Assembly (NCBI RefSeq): GCF_964199965.1
Contig: NZ_CAXMZT010000004.1
Location: 124,001-188,000, forward strand
DNA: 64,000 bases
Origin: JAFIFT01 sp020051095
GTDB taxonomy: Bacteria; Pseudomonadota; Gammaproteobacteria; Legionellales; Legionellaceae
Direction of reading: 5' to 3'
Positions within the stretch are counted from its first letter, which is position 1. The number at the start of each line of letters is the position of its first letter. Of this stretch, positions 1-8,135 are shown one piece after another. Both the position numbers and the translations under genes were made by a program. Below the pieces are notes generated by a model. That model saw only the letters and a program-made list of their open reading frames with translations, made no database searches and was not told the origin of the DNA.

Positions 1-719
1 GTCGTTTCAACATTTTTTGGGGTAAATTCTGCTTTAGAGGCAATGTAACCAATGTGGCCATGATAGGGCTTTTTCGGTTCTGTATCAGTATAGACTTCCA
101 CCTTTTGCCCGGGATAAATCAATCCCAATTTTGGCTCATCAATAAACGCTCTTACCCATACAGGATCTGACACAGTTAAAGTATAAACCGTTTGGCCTGT
201 TCCAATGATTGAACCAGGCTCACGCACACGCGTTAAGATATAACCGGAAGTTGGTGCTTTGATATAGGTATCACTTAAGGCCGTTTTTGCTTTTTCTATC
301 TGCACTTGCGCCGCTTTTACTTGGGCTTGCGTTTGGGTATTCATGGCAACGGCTTGATCAAACAAAGCCTGTGAAACAGCACCTGTTTTGATTAAACGAG
401 TTCGTCGTTCATAGACTTGTTTGGCATTGTCATAAGCGGCTTCTGCTTCGACAAGCTGTGCGTTGGCTAGCGCAAGATCTTCATCAAACGTATCCTGTTC
501 CAATTGCGCCATCACCTGCCCCGGCGAAACAAAGTCCCCTTCCTCAAACAGCATTTTTTCCAGACGCCCTGGCACACGAAAGCCTAAAGTAACCTCGCGA
601 ATATCCACATTCCCATAAAACGTCAGTGGTTCATGCCGATGCTCCACCCGATAGACGATATACACCAAAAGCAGAATCCCAACGACCGCTCCCACACCAA
701 TCAAACGTACTTTAGCCAA
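1..719 (-). CDS. HlyD/YbhG-type membrane fusion (periplasmic adaptor) protein, C-terminus outside window
   Basis: Adaptor that would link an inner-membrane ABC or MFS exporter to an outer-membrane channel. The reading frame is open from a TTG at 719 to the window edge (about 239 residues seen). An AGGAG sits 8 bases before the TTG. The sequence begins with one membrane segment (VVGILLLVYIV), followed by the first half of a biotinyl-lipoyl-like domain (RVPGRLEKMLFEEGD), an alpha-helical hairpin rich in Ala, Gln and Glu, and the returning lipoyl half (YIKAPTSGYILTRV). This order is that of the HlyD family, and the short N-terminus resembles YbhG. Partner transporter genes would lie to the left of the window. 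It is separated from the integrase by the tRNA, so it probably belongs to the core chromosome and marks the outside of the island. The substrate cannot be told. Confidence 0.85.
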   Translation of the reverse strand, partial: MAKVRLIGVGAVVGILLLVYIVYRVEHRHEPLTFYGNVDIREVTLGFRVPGRLEKMLFEEGDFVSPGQVMAQLEQDTFDEDLALANAQLVEAEAAYDNAKQVYERRTRLIKTGAVSQALFDQAVAMNTQTQAQVKAAQVQIEKAKTALSDTYIKAPTSGYILTRVREPGSIIGTGQTVYTLTVSDPVWVRAFIDEPKLGLIYPGQKVEVYTDTEPKKPYHGHIGYIASKAEFTPKNVET

Positions 720-891
720 TCTAGTCACTCCTGTTACCAAACAGGATGGCAGAGATTCCCCTTACCAACCCATGTAATCCTTCATTGTGGCTGAAAAATA
801 GAGCAAACTCAATGTGTTGGCCGCTTTGATAGAAATGGATAAAAATTCCTAGCATTTTAAAAACGAGAATCGTATAATGGCAAGTCCATTC

Positions 892-968
<77 letters not shown>

Positions 969-1025
969 ATTAAAGCCAGTAAAATCAATAAGTTACACTT
1001 GATACCTTAGTCACCTCAAAAGTCC

Positions 1026-1045
1026 TTGCGTGACTTTTGCGTGAC
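1026..1045 (+). repeat. Two direct copies of TTGCGTGAC with 11-base period, possible integrase arm sites
   Basis: TTGCGTGAC occurs at 1026-1034 and again at 1037-1045, so the copies lie one helical turn apart. They sit between the tRNA and the end of the integrase gene. Tyrosine recombinases bind short repeated arm sites beside the attachment core, so these are candidates for such sites or for Xis/AlpA sites. The role is inferred from position only. Confidence 0.4.
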
Positions 1046-1059
1046 CTACATTTAAAACC

Positions 1060-2184
1060 CTATAAAGCAACTACCTTTGAAGCCTGTTTATTTGCAGGCA
1101 TTCTCAAATTTGGATTACGCAACAAAGTCAGTACTACCCCGCTTTTTTGTTTTTCACACACTTTATTCGCAGCATCATACAGATTTTGTAATTCTGCTGA
1201 TGAATAATGCGTCGTAATCCGCCCTGAGCGATGACCAAGCAAATCCTGTCTGTCTTCAAAACTTACACCAGCGGCACGTAATCTCCGACCAAAAGTATGC
1301 TTGAGATCGTGAACACGCACCTGTTGAAGATTGGCTTTAATTCTTGCTTGACGCCATCCAGTTGATAAAATCCGAGCTAAGGGCTTCCCTCTAAAACTAA
1401 ACACGTGAGTAGGATGCTTGCCTCTCTCTTCTTCAACAACTGAACGAGCTGTGTCATTACAAACAACTAATCGCTCTTCACCATTTTTTACCAACTCAGC
1501 AGGAATGATGAACACCATAATATGGGATAACTCTGGAATCTTTATTTCCCAATCCCAGCGCAACTCACATATTTCCTGATCTCTACACCCAGTATTCACA
1601 GCAAATAACGCCATTTTTTCCAGATGAGAAGGTAGCTCATTAAAAAGCCGGTGTTGCTCATCCCAATTCAATGGATAAGGTTTGCGCAGATCATGCTCCG
1701 GTAACAATTTAATTTTTGGAGCATTAATGATCCACGTTAAGCCATATTCATCCATCCATTCACTGGCAGCAAGATTGAGTATTCGCCTTACCACTTGTAA
1801 ACCATGGTTTATAGTTCTAGTACTCACACCATCTTTCCTCCTGCCTTCTACAAAAGGCTGAAGAGCCCCCATATGAATCGATTCGAGCGGCATATCTCCA
1901 ATGTATTTCACTAACTCACGTAATCTTCCTGCATCATCATGAAGACTACGTTTATGCTGATTCTCCATCAGAAATTTTGTTGCTGCTTCCATAAAACTTC
2001 TTTTAGGCCTGACTCCATAAACAGTTGCCTGCCTTATTTCTTCAAGACGCCTTGCAAGATATTTTTCGGCCTCTTCGAGGTCGCTAGTACCAGTGCTTTC
2101 GCAAAGTCGGCGTCCGAAGACCTTCTTGTCAATGACCCAGAACTCCCCACGCTTTTGAAGCCCTGGCGTTCGTTTTCGTCCCAT
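1060..2184 (-). CDS. int: Tyrosine-recombinase (phage-type) integrase
   Basis: Site-specific recombinase expected to integrate and excise the island at the neighbouring tRNA. It has 374 residues, a normal length. An N-terminal core-binding domain (about 60-150) is followed by the catalytic domain. Visible active-site residues are Arg201 (NTGCRDQEIC), His292 in VHDLKHTF, His318 (LLGHRSG) and the nucleophile Tyr327 (THYSS). The box II arginine of HxxR is a lysine here (K295); I recall this HDLKHTFGRR form as common in this integrase family, so it need not mean loss of activity. The ATG at 2184 has AGGAG 10 bases upstream. The start lies inside the 3' part of the AlpA-like gene, which is read in another frame. 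Confidence 0.95.
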   Translation of the reverse strand: MGRKRTPGLQKRGEFWVIDKKVFGRRLCESTGTSDLEEAEKYLARRLEEIRQATVYGVRPKRSFMEAATKFLMENQHKRSLHDDAGRLRELVKYIGDMPLESIHMGALQPFVEGRRKDGVSTRTINHGLQVVRRILNLAASEWMDEYGLTWIINAPKIKLLPEHDLRKPYPLNWDEQHRLFNELPSHLEKMALFAVNTGCRDQEICELRWDWEIKIPELSHIMVFIIPAELVKNGEERLVVCNDTARSVVEEERGKHPTHVFSFRGKPLARILSTGWRQARIKANLQQVRVHDLKHTFGRRLRAAGVSFEDRQDLLGHRSGRITTHYSSAELQNLYDAANKVCEKQKSGVVLTLLRNPNLRMPANKQASKVVAL

Positions 2185-2408
2185 CTATCCATACTCCTGT
2201 TGATTGCTGCGGGACGACCACTACATTGCTTATAATCGTCTACCCAGGCGTCTAAATCAAGTCGATCGAATGCTACCCCTTGAGTACCAATAGGGATTTC
2301 AATTAAATTAGGTCTCACTGCCTCATTAAAACGATGACGATCCATACCTAGATAGGATGGAGCATCTCGCAGTCGAATGAGTCTAGGCAATACGTTTGAA
2401 ATACTCAT
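2034..2408 (-). CDS. AlpA-like/excisionase-type DNA-binding protein overlapping the integrase
   Basis: Small protein (124 residues from the ATG at 2408; an in-frame GTG at 2426 is an alternative) immediately upstream of the integrase and overlapping it by about 150 bases in a different frame. The first half has the look of a winged helix or AlpA fold (IRLRDAPSYLGMDRHRFNE, then GVAFDRLDLDAWVDDYK). The second half is a tail with WDENERQ and DFAKALVLATSKR. I recognise this architecture as the usual partner of this integrase family, including the overlap, so the overlapping 3' end is probably real and not a shadow. The likely role is control of excision or of integrase expression (inference). Confidence 0.7.
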   Translation of the reverse strand: MSISNVLPRLIRLRDAPSYLGMDRHRFNEAVRPNLIEIPIGTQGVAFDRLDLDAWVDDYKQCSGRPAAINRSMDRWDENERQGFKSVGSSGSLTRRSSDADFAKALVLATSKRPKNILQGVLKK

Positions 2409-2587
2409 TTCACTCACCAAAAACACAAAAAGAAATTATCAATAAATCATATAACACGATTTGTTTTATTGATTACATCAAATTGTGTTTAAAAGATCAA
2501 TAGCTATAGTAGAATTGAATAATCCCAATGAAGATTATAAAAAGTTGACGGGATGATAATAGGTTCATTTGTTAGATTTTTTGAGAC

Positions 2588-2615
2588 AAACCCTTCTTCT
2601 AGGAAAGGAGGGTTT
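2588..2615 (+). other. Imperfect inverted repeat between the integrase module and the acetyltransferase gene
   Basis: AAACCCTTCTT pairs imperfectly with AAGGAGGGTTT around a short loop. It lies about 55 bases beyond the stop of the leftward acetyltransferase gene ending at 2670. No run of T follows on the minus strand, so it is at best a weak terminator or a structured spacer. Nothing else was seen in 2427-2669. Confidence 0.25.
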
Positions 2616-2669
2616 GATATCTGATAATAGATTACATTAAGATTATTAAATAATATGGTTATAATTGAT

Positions 2670-3140
2670 TTATATTGTCATGCTCAATACATCTGTGGGA
2701 TGAGAGTACAATTTACCCTCACAAACCACTTTTGCACCATGCTTTTCATATAATCGATTTAAACTAGGTTTTAGTGTATCTAGCAAAATCAAATCCGAGC
2801 CTGCCATAGCTGTTAACCGTTTTGCTTCTTCAATAATTTGCTTACCAAATCCTAAGCCACGGTATTCTTTATCGACATAAACGTACATAAGCTCACGTGA
2901 ACTAGGAAGCTCATGCTCTAGTAAAGCAAACATCGCAACAGGCTGCCCTGCGTAAGTTCCAATATACACATCGTGGCTCAATGCATGCATTACGCCTTTC
3001 CGATATTCAACGCCTTTATTACGTATATATCCCCATTCATCTTCAGCCCATTTAGCTGCAAGGGGAAGATATTCCATGCAATCACTTAATCGTGTAAAAG
3101 TAAGCTTGTGTTTTGCTAAAGCAGAACTAAATAACAACAT
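2670..3140 (-). CDS. GNAT-family N-acetyltransferase
   Basis: Acetyl-CoA-dependent transferase of unknown substrate, 156 residues. The acetyl-CoA binding motif A is visible at about residues 92-110 (VDKEYRGLGFGKQII), after the usual central strand (ELMYVYV). The end (LNRLYEKHGAKVV) matches motif B of the family. ATG at 3140 has GAGG 8 bases before it. It is the last gene of a leftward set with the MFS transporter (16-base gap) and a second GNAT gene, so substrate acetylation and transport may be linked. It could be a drug, amino-acid or polyamine acetyltransferase; the sequence does not decide. Confidence 0.85.
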   Translation of the reverse strand: MLLFSSALAKHKLTFTRLSDCMEYLPLAAKWAEDEWGYIRNKGVEYRKGVMHALSHDVYIGTYAGQPVAMFALLEHELPSSRELMYVYVDKEYRGLGFGKQIIEEAKRLTAMAGSDLILLDTLKPSLNRLYEKHGAKVVCEGKLYSHPTDVLSMTI

Positions 3141-3156
3141 CTTAAATACCTCATTT

Positions 3157-4431
3157 TTAATAGGCTAAAGTAGATTCCAAACGTATCAATCTTCTTCGAC
3201 CTCGTTCACAAACCATTATGGAGGCTAACCCTATGATTGCTCCAAACATGTAATACCAAGCAGGTGAAATAAAATTACTTGTTGAATTCACTAGCCACAT
3301 CATCACTATAGGAGTTGTACCACCAAACAATGAAATGCCTATATTGAAAGCGACTCCAAACCCACTATAACGATATTGATGAGGAAATAGAGTAACCATG
3401 TATGCGTTGAGTGGCGCATAAGTAATGGCAATCAAAATAGACATGAAAACCAATCCCATTGCAATCAAAACAACATTCCCAGTGGCAAGTAGGAAAAAAA
3501 TGGGAATACTTAAAAGTAACATAGCAACCATACCCAATCGAATTACTTTTAACAACCCTACTCTGTCTGCTAACAAAGCAATAAATGGTTCAAGTGTGGC
3601 ATCAACTGCTAAAGCTATGGTGATAATTAATGTAGCTAAACCAAGTGAAATATGAAAATAGCTATGCAGGTATGTGGCTGTAAATACATAGGTTCCAAAA
3701 GTCATGATACTGACCAACCATGCTATCCCCATAATACCAACTACTGCCAAAGGCGCTTCTTTTAGCGCAGCTAGAAATGGCAGGCGTCGTTTATCATGTT
3801 GAACAATATTTTCATATTCAGGTGTTTCAGCAACATGGGTTCGTAAATAAAAAATCAAAATGCCAGCAATCATGGCCAATCCAAAACCGACTCTCCATCC
3901 CCAGTCTGGCATAAATGAGGCCGTAAAGAATGAAGCAGCCAGGCCTGCTAGTATCAAACCAGTGCTGTAAGCGGAACTGGTTAAACAACCATAAAATGCT
4001 TTTTTCTCAGACTTAGCATGTTCAACAAGAAAAATAGCAGATCCAGTAAATTCGCTACTTGCGACAAAACCTTGAATTATCCTCAACAAAGTAATAAGAA
4101 GAGGGGCTGTAATTCCAATATATTGGTAAGAAGGAACAATACTGATCATGGCTGTGGGGATTGCCATTCCTAAAATACTAAGAGTTAAAGCACGTTTCCT
4201 GCCGAACTGATCACCAATATAGCCAAAAAAAAGTGAACCTATTGGTGCTAATAAATAACCTACAGCAAATACTCCAAAAGCACTTAAAAGCGAAGCAAAT
4301 TGATTGTCATTAGGAAAATAAGTTGCAGCAATAATTGGAGCGAAATATCCAAAAAGTGCAAAGTCATACCATTGTAATGCCGTGCCAGAAACTCCAGCGA
4401 ATAATGCTTTACTCGAAGAGGATATGTTCAT
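3157..4431 (-). CDS. MFS transporter, metabolite:H+ symporter (ProP-like) family
   Basis: Twelve-helix secondary transporter of the inner membrane, about 424 residues. The loop 2-3 signature of the major facilitator superfamily is visible (GYIGDQFGRKRAL), and its overall form (ALQWYDFALFGYFAPII near the start, WGWRVGFGLAMIAGI mid-protein) is that of the MHS subfamily, which includes ProP. Legionella has many such carriers, including the Pht proteins, so the substrate may be an amino acid or osmolyte, but this is not shown. ATG at 4431 has AGGAG 6 bases upstream; a TTG at 4437 is less likely. The start overlaps the end of the upstream GNAT gene, suggesting translational coupling. Confidence 0.85.
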   Translation of the reverse strand: MNISSSSKALFAGVSGTALQWYDFALFGYFAPIIAATYFPNDNQFASLLSAFGVFAVGYLLAPIGSLFFGYIGDQFGRKRALTLSILGMAIPTAMISIVPSYQYIGITAPLLITLLRIIQGFVASSEFTGSAIFLVEHAKSEKKAFYGCLTSSAYSTGLILAGLAASFFTASFMPDWGWRVGFGLAMIAGILIFYLRTHVAETPEYENIVQHDKRRLPFLAALKEAPLAVVGIMGIAWLVSIMTFGTYVFTATYLHSYFHISLGLATLIITIALAVDATLEPFIALLADRVGLLKVIRLGMVAMLLLSIPIFFLLATGNVVLIAMGLVFMSILIAITYAPLNAYMVTLFPHQYRYSGFGVAFNIGISLFGGTTPIVMMWLVNSTSNFISPAWYYMFGAIIGLASIMVCERGRRRLIRLESTLAY

Positions 4432-4921
4432 TAGCAACTCCTATGCTCATCAAGTTGTTAATACCAATTTGGTCGCATTTAAAAATTTGCCAGTCTAATA
4501 AAGCGACCCCACCAATTTTTTTATAAAAATGCCTGGCTTCTCGATTATTTCGAGATACCCACCACTCTATTCTTGAACAGTTATGGGCTGCTGCTTTACA
4601 CGCAACATACTTGAATAAAGCACACCCAATCCCTTGACGCCGATATGGAGGAGAAACATATAAATTCTCAATATAAATCCCCTGCGTTACATTGACACAA
4701 ATGTTATTTTGAGTGTAATTGAACATCACTAAACCACAAATTTTTTCTTCCACCAAAGCAACACCAATGAAATGGTTAGGCTGATTACAAAAAAGAAGTT
4801 CACCAAGCTGTGATTCGGTTATTTTAATTTTATCCAGAATGTTCTCATATTTTGCCAGCTCCAGAATTATTGTATAAATTTGACTCAAGTACTCAGATTT
4901 TGCTTGAATTATTGCCACCAT
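4409..4921 (-). CDS. GNAT acetyltransferase, diamine/spermidine N-acetyltransferase-like
   Basis: 170-residue GNAT protein. Motif A is clear (IENLYVSPPYRRQGIG, about 86-101), and the C-terminal half has EWWVSRNN and FYKKIGG. The late motif LDWQIFKCDQ resembles the W-x-x-F/Y-x-x-D element of SSAT-type diamine acetyltransferases, so a polyamine or thialysine-like substrate is plausible but unproven. It is the first gene of the leftward GNAT-MFS-GNAT set and overlaps the MFS gene by about 23 bases. It is divergent from the alpha/beta hydrolase gene, with only about 30 bases between. Confidence 0.8.
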   Translation of the reverse strand: MVAIIQAKSEYLSQIYTIILELAKYENILDKIKITESQLGELLFCNQPNHFIGVALVEEKICGLVMFNYTQNNICVNVTQGIYIENLYVSPPYRRQGIGCALFKYVACKAAAHNCSRIEWWVSRNNREARHFYKKIGGVALLDWQIFKCDQIGINNLMSIGVANEHILFE

Positions 4922-4950
4922 AGGATATCTTAATAACGGTTGTAAATCAT

Positions 4951-5646
4951 GTGATCATAACTATGAAGGATATAGTACTCATTCCCGGAGCATTGGCAAC
5001 CCCTAAGCTTTGGTATCAGCAAGAGATATTTTTTCAGAGAAGCAGGCGACTTCATTATGTTGATGTGCTCAATAGCGATTCTATTGTGGAAATGGCTCAT
5101 CGCTTTACCTCAATCGCCCCTAAAAAATTTACTTTAATTGGTTTTTCTATGGGGGGCTATGTTGCCCTCGAGTTATATCGCCATATCCCCAATAAAATTG
5201 AAAAACTCATCCTAATTAATTCCGCTGCAAAATTAGTGTCAGAAAAGGGACAATTAGAACGCGAGCGTTCCCTCGATTTAATGAACAAAGGGAAGTTTGA
5301 TTTCTTAATCAAGCTTATCTTTAAAAACTCAATTTATGATAAAGAAAAGCACAACGCTCTATTACCCGTGGCACAAGAAATGGCTCAGGAAGTAGGGGTT
5401 GAGAATTATAAAAATCAATTGAATGCTATTCTCAATAAACCAGATCATTCATCATTATTATCATCAATTGAATGCCCAACACTATTAATTGCGAGCGAAC
5501 AAGATCACGTTATGCCTATTGAACGATCGGAGCATATGGCGAAAAACATCAAGCGTTCGGACTTAATTTATATTGAGGAATGTGGTCATATGGCCATGTT
5601 AGAACAACCAGACAAAATTAACCGAATATTGGCTGATTGGTTGTAA
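4951..5646 (+). CDS. Alpha/beta-hydrolase fold protein
   Basis: Probable cytoplasmic hydrolase of about 230 residues. The nucleophile elbow GFSMGG is seen at about residue 65, the acid in EQDHVMP, and the catalytic histidine in CGHMAMLEQP close to the C-terminus, all spaced as in the alpha/beta-hydrolase superfamily. The oxyanion region starts with LIPGALATP. The substrate is unknown. The start is either the GTG at 4951 or the ATG at 4963; neither has a strong ribosome site. It overlaps or abuts the following LuxR-type gene and may be cotranscribed with it. Confidence 0.85.
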   Translation: MIITMKDIVLIPGALATPKLWYQQEIFFQRSRRLHYVDVLNSDSIVEMAHRFTSIAPKKFTLIGFSMGGYVALELYRHIPNKIEKLILINSAAKLVSEKGQLERERSLDLMNKGKFDFLIKLIFKNSIYDKEKHNALLPVAQEMAQEVGVENYKNQLNAILNKPDHSSLLSSIECPTLLIASEQDHVMPIERSEHMAKNIKRSDLIYIEECGHMAMLEQPDKINRILADWL

Positions 5647-5672
5647 ATAGTATCGATGTTAGGGATGTATCA

Positions 5673-6476
5673 ATGCATAGCGTCAATGAAGATGGAACTA
5701 TTTGTGTTAACTTAAATGACTACAATGAACTGTCAGATTCTATTCGATTCCGTGCAAAAATTGATTACCTAATTGAAAAGCTTAACTGCCCCAAAGAAAT
5801 TCCTAATTTTTCTATTTCAATGTTTTTTCATGGTGGTCAACGATATTATATTTCTAATCTTTACCTATGGGCGATCCCTTATCGAACTGAAGGTTTGTAT
5901 CGTGGAGACGTTGATCATGATCGCACTCTTTATAGTGGTAAAGAATTTTTTATCCAGCGAGATATAAAATATGATGCGATGCAAATTCCTATTATTCAAA
6001 TACTGGAATCACGTTATAGTCTAAGCACCACTTTTGCTATGGTGAGGCAATGTGAAGAATGTGATTTTATTATCGAGGCTTACCATTCTGAAAAAGTAGA
6101 CGATCCCAAAAAACTCTACTATCAAGTACGCGATAATTTTGAACAGTTTATATGCCTTTTTTTTGATGCGATGCTACCAGAAATAGTAACAGCCATACCC
6201 AACCAAAAATGGTTAGCTATATTCAACGATAGTGAGTTTAGAAAAAATGTAATCATGCGCAAAGCAGTCAAAAAAACACTGGTACAGCTCACTCCAAGAG
6301 AATTACAATGTTTGAGCTTAATTTCTAAAGGAATGACGATTAAAAAAATATCCGAATATCTTCATCTATCAAGCGAAACAGTGAATACCCATGCCAAATC
6401 TATCCGAACTAAAATGAGCTGCGTTAATATTACCGAAGCGGTATCAAAAGCATTTCGTTTAGGGCTATTATCTTAA
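5673..6476 (+). CDS. LuxR/GerE-type transcriptional regulator
   Basis: About 267 residues from the ATG at 5673. The last 65 residues form a GerE helix-turn-helix (LTPRELQCLSLISKG, then SSETVNTHAKSIR). The N-terminal 200 residues are an uncharacterised sensor-like region without receiver-domain aspartates or a recognisable autoinducer pocket. The arrangement resembles orphan LuxR regulators of Legionella, where several control growth-phase traits; that comparison is from memory. An in-frame TTG at 5637 inside the hydrolase gene is a weaker start. The likely target is the divergent GNAT-MFS or hydrolase region (inference). There is no evidence that it regulates the distant metal genes. Confidence 0.8.
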   Translation: MHSVNEDGTICVNLNDYNELSDSIRFRAKIDYLIEKLNCPKEIPNFSISMFFHGGQRYYISNLYLWAIPYRTEGLYRGDVDHDRTLYSGKEFFIQRDIKYDAMQIPIIQILESRYSLSTTFAMVRQCEECDFIIEAYHSEKVDDPKKLYYQVRDNFEQFICLFFDAMLPEIVTAIPNQKWLAIFNDSEFRKNVIMRKAVKKTLVQLTPRELQCLSLISKGMTIKKISEYLHLSSETVNTHAKSIRTKMSCVNITEAVSKAFRLGLLS

Positions 6477-6559
6477 AATACCCAAATTTGGGGATAGGAT
6501 ATTTTGCAGAACATTTTATACTCCACCATGTTGTCATAATATTTACACGGAGTTGTAAC

Positions 6560-6799
6560 ATGGGATGTATTATAGAATTTAACAACGGCCTTCGATTTGA
6601 TTTTATTCAAAATAAATGTAAACAAAAACTATGGATTGACGTTTTATTGCGATCTAGTAAAGCTAATATTGAGCATTTAGCACATATCCTTGATTTACCA
6701 ATTGAAACGGTAATCAAGGTACATCAAGGAAACCTTTATCTTGAGGAAGAATCTGCCGAACGTTTGGGACAATTATTCCTGGTAACATTTGGGACTTAA
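6560..6799 (+). CDS. Small conserved-looking hypothetical protein (79 residues)
   Basis: The start is placed at the ATG at 6560 because GGAG lies 7 bases before it; the frame stays open upstream to 6488. The product is small and soluble, with a helix-turn-helix-like stretch (IEHLAHILDLPIETVIKVHQG) near the C-terminus and a cysteine near the start. I do not recognise the family. It follows the LuxR-type gene by 83 bases on the same strand. It may be a small DNA-binding or adaptor protein, but nothing more can be said. Confidence 0.55.
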   Translation: MGCIIEFNNGLRFDFIQNKCKQKLWIDVLLRSSKANIEHLAHILDLPIETVIKVHQGNLYLEEESAERLGQLFLVTFGT

Positions 6800-6888
6800 G
6801 AAGCATATTGGGGCTATTATAACAGCTCTTTAAGAACACGCAGGTGCTCAGCTAACAATAGCTTGGTCTGCCAATAGAATACCAATAA

Positions 6889-7157
6889 ATGCCCGAATAT
6901 TTCGATGTGCATAATACAAGTGAACAGACAGAAGCTAAAAATGCTCTGATAGAGTCATTTTAAAAGAACAAAAAATTATAGCTGCTTTGAATATGACCTG
7001 CGGTACAGGCTCACAAGTATTTTATCTTGCAGAGCGAGGCTATGACGTTGTTAGTAGTGATTTTAGTCCTGCTTTACTTGCTATAGCGTGAAATAAAGCA
7101 AAAGAACTTAATCGTAATATTATTTTCATTGATGGTGATATGCGAGAGAGTCGTTAA
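6889..7157 (+). pseudogene. Decayed SAM-dependent methyltransferase
   Basis: Reading from the ATG at 6889 gives MPEYFDVHNTSEQTEAKNALIESF, then a one-base loss in a T run near 6956-6961 shifts the frame. The next frame reads LKEQKIIAALNMTCGTGSQVFYLAERGYDVVSSDFS, which holds the glycine-rich SAM-binding motif I (MTCGTGS) and the acidic motif II. An in-frame TGA follows at about 7089-7091, then KAKELNRNIIFIDGDMRES before a TAA. The rest of the enzyme is missing. Frameshift, internal stop and truncation together make this a relic. The 6800-7286 interval holds nothing else I can identify. Confidence 0.75.
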
Positions 7158-7313
7158 TAAAAACTAAAATGAGTCTCCAACCTCATAATAAGTTATTCTG
7201 TTGATTGAACTCTATTACGACAAATAAGGAATTATTCTATTAAAGATTGGGCATGTAAAAATTTTATGACAAACTAGTAAAAGTACATGGACAAAGATAA
7301 GGATAGGAATCAC

Positions 7314-7745
7314 ATGAACGATATCAAGTCATTTAAAATAAAAAAAATAATTCTTCTTAAAATTACTTTTGCGGCAATTTTTTCCTGCACGACACTCAAT
7401 GCCTATGCTGGCTTGCAATCCTATCACATCAAATACCACAAAGACTCCAAAATAAACAATGTTTCCTTATCCAATACTGAAGTATTAATAGAGTTCCACC
7501 GTGGTGGCAATTCACTGGGAAGACTCCTGACAAAAACGAATGAGACTCAAGGCATCACCATCGACAACACTTATGGGAAAAATTTGGTTATTCACGTGCT
7601 ATTCATCGAGAAAGAGGGAAAAAGAATACGATGTTGGGGAGTATCTGCTGCTAAAACAAATACCATTGAGATTCAATGTGATAAAGTGGTTTCATTGAAA
7701 AAAACAAAGGGAAACACTGGAGAGTCTACTGATTCAATCCATTAA
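7314..7745 (+). CDS. Secreted hypothetical protein
   Basis: About 143 residues from the ATG at 7314, which has AGGA/GGAA-like bases close upstream; an ATG at 7287 is also in frame. A signal peptide is visible (KKIILLKITFAAIFSC ending in AYA), so the mature protein of about 115 residues should be periplasmic or secreted. It is basic, with two cysteines (RIRCWGV and EIQCDK) that could form a disulfide. I recognise no family. It stands alone between the methyltransferase relic and the cold-shock gene. Confidence 0.65.
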   Translation: MNDIKSFKIKKIILLKITFAAIFSCTTLNAYAGLQSYHIKYHKDSKINNVSLSNTEVLIEFHRGGNSLGRLLTKTNETQGITIDNTYGKNLVIHVLFIEKEGKRIRCWGVSAAKTNTIEIQCDKVVSLKKTKGNTGESTDSIH

Positions 7746-7839
7746 ATCACTAAGAGCTCTCTGGTTAACAAGTATTGACAAAAAGAACAACGTGGCATGA
7801 CACTATGTAACCTGCTTGATTATAAGGAAATAAACAAAA

Positions 7840-8046
7840 ATGGCCAATAAAATTCGTGGTAAAGTCAAATGGTTTAATAAAGACAAGGGTTTTGGTTTTA
7901 TTGAAAGCAGTGGCAAAGACTACTTTGTCCACTTTAGTTCAATTCAAAGTGACGGCTTTAAAACACTTCCTGATGGGGCAACTGTTCTTTTTAAAATGGG
8001 AAAAGGACAGAAAGGACCTCAGGCCGAGGAAGTAGAAGTTATCTAA
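7840..8046 (+). CDS. Cold-shock domain protein (CspA family)
   Basis: A 68-residue single-domain nucleic-acid-binding protein. The family signature GKVKWFNKDKGFGFI contains RNP1, and DYFVHF is RNP2; the length is typical. It would bind single-stranded RNA or DNA and act as an RNA chaperone in the cytoplasm. AAGGA lies 11 bases before the ATG. It stands immediately upstream of phaB on the same strand, with about 90 bases between; cotranscription is possible but not shown. Confidence 0.95.
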   Translation: MANKIRGKVKWFNKDKGFGFIESSGKDYFVHFSSIQSDGFKTLPDGATVLFKMGKGQKGPQAEEVEVI

Positions 8047-8135
8047 TAAATGACCACTATTAGATCTAGGCAAAACCGTTCTGATGACAATAACACTTAT
8101 TTTTTTACTGTATGAAACCATCAAGGAGGAAAGAA

